A stretch of DNA of 43,846 nucleotides. Source: Cryomorphaceae bacterium ASP10-05a (GTDB lineage Bacteria; Bacteroidota; Bacteroidia; Flavobacteriales_D; Sanyastnellaceae). The notes below the pieces were generated by a model, which saw only the letters and a program-made list of their open reading frames with translations, searched no databases and was not told the DNA's origin. The DNA lies in contig LAQC01000002.1 in the NCBI GenBank assembly GCA_000981645.1, positions 65,117 through 108,962 on the forward strand. Direction: 5' to 3'. Position numbers and translations under genes: made by a program. Below are positions 1 through 6,665 of the stretch, piece by piece; positions within the stretch are counted from its first letter, which is position 1; every line of letters begins with the position of its first letter.

Positions 1-1
1 C

Positions 2-304
2 GGTGGGGAGCTGCTTAACCTTACCGAGGTGTATCACGGAGTAGAAGGCCAGTTGATAAGAACGGATGATGACTGCTCTATTCTGAGAGGAATAGACAAG
101 AATTTTCAAGCGGGTAGATACCACTCCTGGGTAAGTGAAAAAAATAGTTTCCCTAAGGAACTAATAGTGACATCAGAAGACGGAAAAGGAGAAATTATGA
201 GTTTTCGTCATGAGAGCTTACCCGTTTTCGGAGTGCAGTTTCACCCAGAATCTATTATGACTCCAGACGGAAGAGTGCTAATGGAGAATTTTTTAAAGGT
301 TTAA
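2..304 (+). CDS. trpG: Anthranilate/aminodeoxychorismate synthase glutamine amidotransferase subunit, 3' end (5' end outside window)
   Basis: The frame is open from the first bases of the window, so the gene begins upstream. Only the last 100 residues are visible. The C-terminal signature GVQFHPES carries the His and Glu of the class I glutamine amidotransferase catalytic triad, and the preceding GRYHSW is also typical of TrpG/PabA. The protein would supply ammonia from glutamine to chorismate for anthranilate (tryptophan) or aminodeoxychorismate (folate). The two roles cannot be separated from this fragment, and some bacteria use one subunit for both. A trpF gene 2.9 kb downstream favours the tryptophan role. 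The GTG at 29 is an internal valine, not a start. Trp genes normally follow directly, but here a FAS1 gene does. Confidence 0.88.
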   Translation, partial: GGELLNLTEVYHGVEGQLIRTDDDCSILRGIDKNFQAGRYHSWVSEKNSFPKELIVTSEDGKGEIMSFRHESLPVFGVQFHPESIMTPDGRVLMENFLKV

Positions 305-615
305 GGTGAAAAAAATAATCAGCGGCTTGAGGCGCGAGAGATTCATTGAACCTAAGGTCAAAAAAGCTCCGAAAAGTGTAAAACACAAGATTATCTAGAG
401 ATATCTGCTGCAATCTAAATCTAAAATTCGTTAAAATTCTAAGCATTTTGTTTGAAATAGAAGGCTACTTATTTGGGAGATTTTCATGTGAACCTCTTAG
501 AATTCAGAGAAAGTAGGATATAAGCGTATTTCTAAAAGCCTCTTTTGGAAAAGGTTGCATATCACACTTATCTCGTTGTTTAACTTTTGTGAATAAATAT
601 TAACCAACCTCAACT
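305..615. other. Gene-free stretch between trpG and the FAS1 gene
   Basis: About 310 bases without a convincing gene. A 30-codon frame opened by GTG at 306 and a short antisense frame overlapping the trpG end look accidental. I see no terminator hairpin after trpG and no recognisable RNA. The 3' edge leads into the promoter candidate of the FAS1 gene. Confidence 0.5.
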
Positions 616-624
616 TAGTTTTGT
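616..624 (+). promoter_or_regulatory. Bacteroidota -7 promoter box upstream of the FAS1 gene
   Basis: TAGTTTTGT matches the Bacteroidota -7 consensus TAnnTTTGY and lies 29 bases before the ATG at 654, which leaves a short A-rich leader. A TTG at 587-589 is 26 bases upstream, farther than the usual -33 spacing, so only the -7 element is well supported. Confidence 0.4.
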
Positions 625-653
625 CTAACGAAAAATCATAAAAGTTAAACAAA

Positions 654-3062
654 ATGAACAAAAATCTACTAATAATCCACTTAAGAAAGCTTGCTCTTTC
701 TGCTGTACTTGCTTTCGCTGTTGTTGGACTGCGTGCTCAAACCGTCTATGACTTCATAGCAGCAAGTCCTAATCACGAAAGTTTAACCGCAGCTATAGAC
801 GCAGCAGGTTTGGCTGAAACACTTTCAGGCCCTGGAACTTTCACAGTATTCGCTCCAGATGATACTGCATTTGATGCTGCTCTTGCTGAATTAGGTGTTA
901 CACTTGGAGAACTTGCTGCTGATGTTCCAGCTTTAACAGACATACTTCTTTATCATGTAGTGGATGGAACTGTATTAAGCACAGATTTAGCCAATGGTAT
1001 GACACCAACTCCATTAAACGCTGCCAATACTATTAAAGTAACAGTTGGAGGTGCAGGAGTATTTGTCAATCAAGCACAAGTAACGGGTCCTGATAATAGT
1101 GAGTCAAACGGAGTGGTTCACGTAACAGACGGAGTAATCTTAGCTGACCAAACAGTAGTAGATGTAGCCATTTCTACGGGTGTTCACACTTCTTTAGTTG
1201 CAGCTGTTATAGCAGCAGAATTATTACCTGCATTAACGAATCCATTTGCAGAGTTGACTGTATTCGCACCAACAGATGATGCATTTACTGCTGCTCTTGC
1301 TGAATTAGGAGTTACACTTGGAGACCTTGCTGCGGATATCCCAGCTCTTCAAGCTATTCTAACTTACCATGTAATTGATGGAGCTGTATTAAGCACAGAT
1401 TTAATGAATGGTGATACACCAACTCCATTGAACGCTGCTAATACTATTAAAGTAACAGTAGGAGGTTCAGGAGTATTTGTTAATCAAGCTGAAGTTACTG
1501 GAGCTGATAATGAAACTGGAAACGGAGTAGTGCATGTAACAGACGGAGTAATCTTAGCTGACCAAACAGTAGTAGATGTAGCCATTTCTACGGGTGTTCA
1601 CACTTCTTTAGTTGCAGCTGTTATAGCAGCAGAATTATTACCTGCATTAACGAATCCATTTGCAGAGTTGACTGTATTCGCACCAACAGATGATGCATTT
1701 ACTGCTGCTCTTGCTGAATTAGGAGTTACACTTGGAGACCTTGCTGCGGATATCCCAGCTCTTCAAGCTATTCTAACTTACCATGTAATTGATGGAGCTG
1801 TATTAAGCACAGATTTAACGAACGGAATGACTCCAACTCCATTGAACGCTGCTAATACAATTAAAGTAACTTTCGGTGACTCTGGTGTATTTGTTAACCA
1901 AGCAGAGGTGACTGGAGCAGATAACACTACAGGAAACGGAGTGGTACACGTAACAGACGGAGTAATCTTAGCTGATCAAACTGTAGTAGATGTAGCAATT
2001 GGTACAGGCGTTCACGGAACACTTGTGGCAGCTGTTATTGAAGCTGAGTTATTACCTGCATTAACCAATCCATTTGCAGAGTTGACTGTATTCGCACCAA
2101 CAGATGATGCTTTTGTAGCTGCTCTAGGTGAACTAGGTCTTACGGCTGATGAATTATTAGCTTCGGAAGGGTTAGGAGATATCTTAACGTACCATGTATT
2201 AGGTTCTACTGTATTAAGCACAGATTTAACGAACGGAATGACTCCAACTCCATTAAACGATGCTAATACAATTAAAGTAACTTTCGGTGACTCTGGTGTA
2301 TTTGTTAACCAAGCAGAGGTGACTGGAGCAGATAACACTACAGGAAACGGAGTGGTACACGTAACAGACGGAGTAATCTTAGCTGATCAAACTGTAGCTG
2401 ACACAGTATTAGGAAGTGCAGACCATACAGTACTTGTATTAGCAGTAATAGAAGCTGAACTTTTACCAGCCCTTACCAATCCATTTACTGAATTAACAGT
2501 TTTCGCACCTACTGACGCAGCATTTACAACTGCTCTAACAGAATTAGGAATAAGTCCAGCAGAACTATTAGCTGATGCTTCACTAGCTGATATCTTATTA
2601 TACCACGTAGTGGCTGGAACTGTTTTGTCTACTGACTTAGAAAATGGACCGGTACCTACTCTAGTTGGAGAAGATGTACTAGTTAATGTCGATATGGGAG
2701 CTATGATTAATGCTTCTAATGTAACCACTCCAGATTTAACATCTGATAACGGTGTTGTGCATGTATTGGACGCTGTGCTATTCGCTACTTACTTAGGAGT
2801 TGAAGAAAATGATTTAGGAGATTATACATTAACTATTTATCCTAATCCTTCTGCAGATTTCATTACAGTGGATACAAACGGAACTGACTTCAACTCAGTT
2901 ACTATTCAGGATTATACAGGAAGAGTTGTTTTTGAGCAAGCTGTTAGCACTAACACTACAGTTTTAGATGTTCATGAATTAGCCTCTGGACAGTATATAA
3001 TTACTTTGAGTGGAGACACAAATAAAGTATCTGAAAAACTATTAATTAGTTCAAATAGATAA
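654..3062 (+). CDS. Secreted protein with five fasciclin (FAS1) domains and a T9SS type A sorting domain
   Basis: 802 residues. An N-terminal signal peptide ends near RAQ (about residue 28). Five consecutive FAS1 domains follow, each with the FAS1 hallmarks TVFAPTDDAF, ILTYHV and NGVVHVTDGVIL. The repeat unit is 137-138 residues, with domain boundaries near residues 30, 170, 308, 446 and 583. The tail from about 723 (IYPNPSADF ... SGQYIITL ... EKLLIS) is a T9SS type A C-terminal domain, so the protein should be exported and released or anchored at the cell surface. FAS1 domains usually mediate adhesion in extracellular matrix. Domains 2 to 4 are almost identical even at DNA level (see repeats). 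The gene sits between trpG and trpF but has its own promoter candidate and a strong terminator, so it looks like an independent unit. Confidence 0.93.
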   Translation: MNKNLLIIHLRKLALSAVLAFAVVGLRAQTVYDFIAASPNHESLTAAIDAAGLAETLSGPGTFTVFAPDDTAFDAALAELGVTLGELAADVPALTDILLYHVVDGTVLSTDLANGMTPTPLNAANTIKVTVGGAGVFVNQAQVTGPDNSESNGVVHVTDGVILADQTVVDVAISTGVHTSLVAAVIAAELLPALTNPFAELTVFAPTDDAFTAALAELGVTLGDLAADIPALQAILTYHVIDGAVLSTDLMNGDTPTPLNAANTIKVTVGGSGVFVNQAEVTGADNETGNGVVHVTDGVILADQTVVDVAISTGVHTSLVAAVIAAELLPALTNPFAELTVFAPTDDAFTAALAELGVTLGDLAADIPALQAILTYHVIDGAVLSTDLTNGMTPTPLNAANTIKVTFGDSGVFVNQAEVTGADNTTGNGVVHVTDGVILADQTVVDVAIGTGVHGTLVAAVIEAELLPALTNPFAELTVFAPTDDAFVAALGELGLTADELLASEGLGDILTYHVLGSTVLSTDLTNGMTPTPLNDANTIKVTFGDSGVFVNQAEVTGADNTTGNGVVHVTDGVILADQTVADTVLGSADHTVLVLAVIEAELLPALTNPFTELTVFAPTDAAFTTALTELGISPAELLADASLADILLYHVVAGTVLSTDLENGPVPTLVGEDVLVNVDMGAMINASNVTTPDLTSDNGVVHVLDAVLFATYLGVEENDLGDYTLTIYPNPSADFITVDTNGTDFNSVTIQDYTGRVVFEQAVSTNTTVLDVHELASGQYIITLSGDTNKVSEKLLISSNR
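1122..1818 (+). repeat. 283-bp perfect direct repeat inside the FAS1 gene (copies 1122-1404 and 1536-1818)
   Basis: I compared the two copies base by base and found no difference across 283 bases, including synonymous positions. They are offset by 414 bases, exactly 138 codons, so the frame is kept. This marks a very recent duplication or gene conversion of FAS1 domain 2 into domain 3. Confidence 0.93.
1798..2397 (+). repeat. 189-bp near-perfect direct repeat inside the FAS1 gene (copies 1798-1986 and 2209-2397)
   Basis: The two copies differ at only two bases (GAACGC versus AAACGA) and are offset by 411 bases, or 137 codons. The left copy is the second half of FAS1 domain 3 and the right copy is the second half of domain 4. 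It abuts and slightly overlaps the 283-bp repeat, so domain 3 is a mosaic of domains 2 and 4. Confidence 0.92.
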
Positions 3063-3080
3063 AATATTCAATAAGAGACA

Positions 3081-3117
3081 AAAAGAGGCCTAGCTTATTT
3101 AGCTAGGCCTCTTTTTT
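3081..3117 (+). terminator. Strong rho-independent terminator after the FAS1 gene
   Basis: AAAAGAGGCCTAGCT and its exact reverse complement form a 15-bp stem around the loop TATTT, followed by a T run. It lies 18 bases after the FAS1 stop codon and separates that gene from trpF. Confidence 0.93.
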
Positions 3118-3218
3118 ATTTTATAAGTAATTTGTCCTTCTGAAATAAATAGATCCAGAATATAAAGCTAAAGCAGATAAACGGGAATAGAAGTTCTTCG
3201 TAAATTTCGCTCAGAAAA

Positions 3219-3857
3219 ATGAAAAAGAAACTATACATCAAAGTCTGTGGGAACTCCAAAGAAGAGAACATACTGACAGTAAAGAATACTGAGCCCGATT
3301 TGATGGGCTTTGTTTTCCCTAAAGATACTCCTAGACATACTCTTCTTCGTGAGTTGAGAGATACTATTCATGAGATTCCTGAGCGAACTAGAAAAGTAGG
3401 CGTTTTTGAAAACGAACCTATTCTAAACCTAAAGAAGCTAGTCATTCTATGTGATTTACACCTGGCACAGCTAAATGGTGGAGAAGACTTAGAATACTGC
3501 CAGGAACTCACCCAGAAATCGGATTTCGGGGTGATTAAGGTCTTCAATGTGGATGATGATTTTGACTTTTCTGTTACCAAAGAATTTGAAGAGGTGGTGC
3601 ACTTCTTCCTATTCGACACCAAGTCTGATACTCCAAGTGGTTCTGGAAAAAAATTCAACTGGGATAAACTGAATGAATACACTGGTGAGCTGAGCTTCTT
3701 TCTAGCAGGAGGAATAGGGCCAGATGATGTAGAAGATATAAAAAATCTAAAGCATGATAAGTTCATAGGCATAAGCGTGAACAGTAGTTTCGAGACTGAA
3801 CCGGGAATTAAGGATGTAGAAAAAGTAGATGCCTTTATTAAAGAATTAAGAAAATGA
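3219..3857 (+). CDS. trpF: Phosphoribosylanthranilate isomerase
   Basis: 212 residues, the usual size for a monofunctional TrpF. The enzyme catalyses the Amadori rearrangement of phosphoribosylanthranilate to CdRP in tryptophan synthesis. IKVCG at 7-11 holds the catalytic cysteine (C10). FLFDTKSD followed by SGSGKKFNW (131-148) holds the catalytic aspartate (D133) and the phosphate loop. FLAGGI (161-166) and NSSFETEPGIKD (188-199) match the family C-terminal phosphate-binding strands. The usual QLHG is replaced by AQLNGGE. No trpD, trpC, trpB or trpA adjoins it, so this trpF stands alone between a FAS1 gene with its terminator and a desaturase gene. Confidence 0.9.
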   Translation: MKKKLYIKVCGNSKEENILTVKNTEPDLMGFVFPKDTPRHTLLRELRDTIHEIPERTRKVGVFENEPILNLKKLVILCDLHLAQLNGGEDLEYCQELTQKSDFGVIKVFNVDDDFDFSVTKEFEEVVHFFLFDTKSDTPSGSGKKFNWDKLNEYTGELSFFLAGGIGPDDVEDIKNLKHDKFIGISVNSSFETEPGIKDVEKVDAFIKELRK

Positions 3858-3926
3858 TATTCCAACCAACAGACTAAGGTTTTTATGGAGAATGGGGTGG
3901 TGTATTTGATTCTGTCTGTGGGTTAA

Positions 3927-4010
3927 TGGCTTTTATACATATATCCTGATGGTGATGGAGCGGTTAATGTTACTGATCTTGGAGCGTTATTGAGCCTCTT
4001 TGGTGAATAG
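3927..4010 (+). pseudogene. Remnant of a dockerin/EF-hand-type C-terminal repeat
   Basis: Between stops at 3924-3926 and 4008-4010 the frame reads PDGDGAVNVTDLGALLSLFG. The spacing D-x-D-G-x-V-x-x-x-D-L-x-x-L-x-x-x-F-G is that of the calcium-binding half-repeat seen in type I dockerins and in the tails of many secreted Bacteroidota and Planctomycetes proteins. There is no start codon, and an in-frame TAA lies just upstream, so this is a stump rather than a gene. The bases before it (from about 3885) may be more of the same gene in a broken frame. Confidence 0.5.
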
Positions 4011-4207
4011 CACATTGGCTATTTTCTATTCTTCATAAGCGTACGCAGCAAATCGTGTGATCAATAAAACTTCACGAAGAGATAGCTTAAACTTCACATA
4101 ATCCTAATTAGGTTTCCTCTGATTCTCGGTTAAAACACGCCTTCTTCTTATAAAAACATTAGTTTCGCCATATAGCGTTTGGAAGGATTAGTTGATTATT
4201 CTTTTCA

Positions 4208-4219
4208 GCGTTGCAACGC
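4208..4219. repeat. 12-bp palindrome GCGTTGCAACGC, copy 1
   Basis: A perfect 12-bp palindrome 16 bases before the ATG of the desaturase gene. Identical copies occur at 24257-24268 and 33159-33170, and 9-bp parts occur at four more places. Confidence 0.85.
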
Positions 4220-4235
4220 CAGAATAAGATAACCC

Positions 4236-5213
4236 ATGAAGTTACTAGAAATCAGAAAGGAAGTAATGTTAACCCTCGAAAAATCGATGGATGAATTACT
4301 CAGCAAGTATTTAAAATCTCCTGACACCAATTGGCAGCCATCAGATTTTCTGCCAGACGCCTCTGATCCTGGATTTCATGAGCAAGTAAAAGAGATTCAA
4401 GAGCTTTCTAGAGAGATGAATTATGACCTCTTCGTTACGCTTATAGGAGATACTATAACTGAAGAGGCGCTGCCTACTTATGAATCTTGGTTAATGTCTG
4501 TAACTGGCATAGATAACGAAGGAAGAAATGGTTGGAGTCAGTGGATTAGATCATGGACTGCTGAGGAGAACAGGCATGGTGATTTACTGAACAAATATCT
4601 TTACTTGTCTGGCAGGGTAGATATGAAAGAAATGGAAATTTCTACGCAGCACTTAATCAGTGATGGGTTTGATATCCAAACAGGTAAAGATCCATACAGG
4701 AATTTTGTTTACACTAGTTTTCAGGAGGTAGCTACCAATATTTCACACAGAAGAGTGGCCAGTCAGTGCAAGCAATTAGGAAATGATTTACTGGCTAAAA
4801 TTTGCGGAAATATAGCTGCAGATGAGGCCCGTCACGGAAGAGCCTATAGTGATTTTGTTTCTAGAATTTTTGAACTAGACCCGTCAGAAATGATGCTAGC
4901 CTTCCAAGATATGATGAAGAAGAAAATAGTAATGCCTGCTCATTTTTTAAGAGAGTCTGGTGGAGCTATCAATGATCTTTATTCTCATTTCTCGGATGCT
5001 GCTCAGCGAGTGAATGTATATACCACATATGATTATATAGATATCTTAAAAAGCCTATTAAAGGATTGGAATATCGGTGATAGAACTGATCTTACTTCTG
5101 AAGCTGAAAAAGCTAGAGATTATCTGATGGCTCTGCCAAGCAGACTTACTAGAATTTCGGAAAGAATAGCTATTCCTGAAGCACAGTATGAATTCAGTTG
5201 GGTAAAGAGATAA
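4236..5213 (+). CDS. Acyl-[acyl-carrier-protein] desaturase (plant type, soluble di-iron)
   Basis: 325 residues. The enzyme introduces a cis double bond in an acyl chain carried on ACP, using a di-iron centre, O2 and reduced ferredoxin. All expected ligand motifs are present: TEEALPTYE (75-83), EENRHG (110-115), SFQE with a following His (161-171) and DEARHG (196-201). The stretch WTAEENRHGDLLNKYLYLSG is almost word for word the plant stearoyl-ACP desaturase signature. Unlike the plant enzymes there is no transit peptide, and the first 35 residues are short. The gene is monocistronic and converges on the VWA gene, 16 bases between stops, without an obvious hairpin. Confidence 0.93.
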   Translation: MKLLEIRKEVMLTLEKSMDELLSKYLKSPDTNWQPSDFLPDASDPGFHEQVKEIQELSREMNYDLFVTLIGDTITEEALPTYESWLMSVTGIDNEGRNGWSQWIRSWTAEENRHGDLLNKYLYLSGRVDMKEMEISTQHLISDGFDIQTGKDPYRNFVYTSFQEVATNISHRRVASQCKQLGNDLLAKICGNIAADEARHGRAYSDFVSRIFELDPSEMMLAFQDMMKKKIVMPAHFLRESGGAINDLYSHFSDAAQRVNVYTTYDYIDILKSLLKDWNIGDRTDLTSEAEKARDYLMALPSRLTRISERIAIPEAQYEFSWVKR

Positions 5214-5229
5214 GACCTCTAATTGGTTT

Positions 5230-6633
5230 TTACTTCTTAGATTGACTTTTTACCAGCTGTTTTAACCCTTCTGCTGACTTATCGAAATCTTCCATATCTA
5301 AGAAATCACCTTTTCCGAGTTTGGCTAATTCTGCCATTTTCTTTTTGGTGAAATTAGTCCCCTTAATTCCGAGAACAGAAAGGTTGATTTTTCTTCTGGA
5401 ATTTTTAGTGACAAGCTTTTCTATGGCTTCTACTTCTGACACTCTAAAAACACCATCTGTAGCTATATAAACTCTATTATTTCCATTAGAAATAAAAGAC
5501 GACTTGGCCGTGCTGTAAGCTTGCTTTAATCCTCTTTCTCCATTAGTGGCCCCCTGTGGTGATAATGCTCTGATCTCTGCTATTATTTCTTCTTTATTAG
5601 CTCCACTGGTAGGCTCTAAAAGAACGCTGGTGCTTCTAGCATACGAGACTAAGGAAATCTTATCTTCTGGTCTCATCATCGCTACTAGCTGTATCATGGA
5701 AGCTTTTAATATGTCCATTCTTCCATTCTGGTTCATAGAACCTGATACATCTACTAAGAAAACAATATTATTAGGCCTGTAAGCTCTGGAATCAAAATCG
5801 GTCAGTGGTTCTTCTAGAATCGTCTCTACAGGGTCTTTTATTTCCTCTGCTCCTTCTGGCGTTTCTTTCTCTAAAGGTTCTTCTTCTTCAGTGTCATCAA
5901 GATTCTCGATAAGCACAGCTATTTCTTTTTCTTCCACAACTACCACTTCTGGCTCTGGTTCTGGAATTACTAAGGGCACTAAGTCAAAAACAAAGCGATG
6001 ATTCTTAGAGTTTACATAACTGTATAAATCGGCAGACTCATATCCCTCCGCTTCTACTAGAAAATAAAAATACCTAATGGGCAGCTTGGCTGACCGTTCT
6101 CCATTTCTATCTGTGGACAAATCTACAGCTACTACGCCTCGGTCTATAAGTCTAATCTGTGCCCCTTTTATTCTCTTTTTACTGCCCTGTTCCTGCACTA
6201 CAAAATCTGTAATAAACGTTTTCTCCTGGCCAGCAGGTCTCTCATTAAAATTAGGGCAGGACGGATTACTATAAGGGTCTATATACTTCACTTTTCCCTT
6301 TACTTTTATTTCTAGCGGTTCATTCATGGTACTGAACCAAATGGTAATCTTGTCATTAAATACTCCTTCTGAGAATGGATTAAACTTCCACCTGAGGTAT
6401 ACCGTATCTCCGGGAGCTACATTTTTAGAACTGATATGGGCTGAGTAATCTCTAGGGAAGTCATTGGTTAGTAATAAAGAGGATTTACTTCCTGTGTTTA
6501 CTAGAAAAATCTCTTTTTCTAAGCTCGTGTCTGGTCCTATCTCACCATAATCTATAACTCTCTCAGATACCACTATCTGTGCACTTAGAAGTACAGTCAT
6601 AAAGAGTAACGAAGAGGTAAAGAAGAGTTTCAT
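5230..6633 (-). CDS. Secreted von Willebrand factor A protein with N-terminal DUF1573-like domain
   Basis: I prefer the ATG at 6633 (467 residues) because it places a clean signal peptide (MKLFFTSSLLF ... LLSAQ) at the N terminus. A longer frame starts at 6663. Numbering below uses the longer form. Residues 30-128 resemble a DUF1573/Ig-like domain (VIDYGEIGPD ... NTGSKSS ... VKGKV). Residues 150-232 look like a carboxypeptidase-regulatory-like beta domain (AQIRLIDRGVVAV ... EAEGYESADLY). An acidic Glu/Pro-rich linker (235-290) leads to a VWA domain (298-470) with an intact MIDAS motif, DVSGS at 305-309. It probably binds a divalent cation and a protein ligand at the cell surface or in the periplasm. 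Only two bases separate the longer start from the stop of the GH3 gene upstream, so the two are probably co-transcribed. Confidence 0.85.
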   Translation of the reverse strand: MKLFFTSSLLFMTVLLSAQIVVSERVIDYGEIGPDTSLEKEIFLVNTGSKSSLLLTNDFPRDYSAHISSKNVAPGDTVYLRWKFNPFSEGVFNDKITIWFSTMNEPLEIKVKGKVKYIDPYSNPSCPNFNERPAGQEKTFITDFVVQEQGSKKRIKGAQIRLIDRGVVAVDLSTDRNGERSAKLPIRYFYFLVEAEGYESADLYSYVNSKNHRFVFDLVPLVIPEPEPEVVVVEEKEIAVLIENLDDTEEEEPLEKETPEGAEEIKDPVETILEEPLTDFDSRAYRPNNIVFLVDVSGSMNQNGRMDILKASMIQLVAMMRPEDKISLVSYARSTSVLLEPTSGANKEEIIAEIRALSPQGATNGERGLKQAYSTAKSSFISNGNNRVYIATDGVFRVSEVEAIEKLVTKNSRRKINLSVLGIKGTNFTKKKMAELAKLGKGDFLDMEDFDKSAEGLKQLVKSQSKK

Positions 6634-6665
6634 TCTGTTTAAACGTTTAGAATGTCTGAGCATTG

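Larger units (their letters stand above)
3858..4235. other. Intergenic region with gene debris upstream of the desaturase
   Basis: 378 bases between trpF and the desaturase gene. The first part holds the decayed tail described at 3927-4010. The second part has the near-direct repeat AAACTTCAC at 4067 and 4089 (22 bases apart) and the palindrome at 4208-4219. I see no intact gene, no terminator hairpin for trpF and no full promoter consensus. Confidence 0.5.

Noticed and set aside
306-398. GTG-started 30-codon frame after trpG
   Set aside because: No start context, no recognisable sequence, and it sits in a gene-free stretch.
1122-2397. CRISPR-like array
   Set aside because: The regular units are protein-coding FAS1 domains of over 400 bases in one frame, with no spacers.
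2012-2728. Two open frames of over 100 codons on the minus strand of the FAS1 gene
   Set aside because: They run antisense through the repeated FAS1 domains; their openness follows from the biased, repeated codons of the true gene.
4067-4097. Direct repeat AAACTTCAC, 22 bases apart, as an operator
   Set aside because: Only nine bases, AT-rich, and not placed by a promoter element I can identify.
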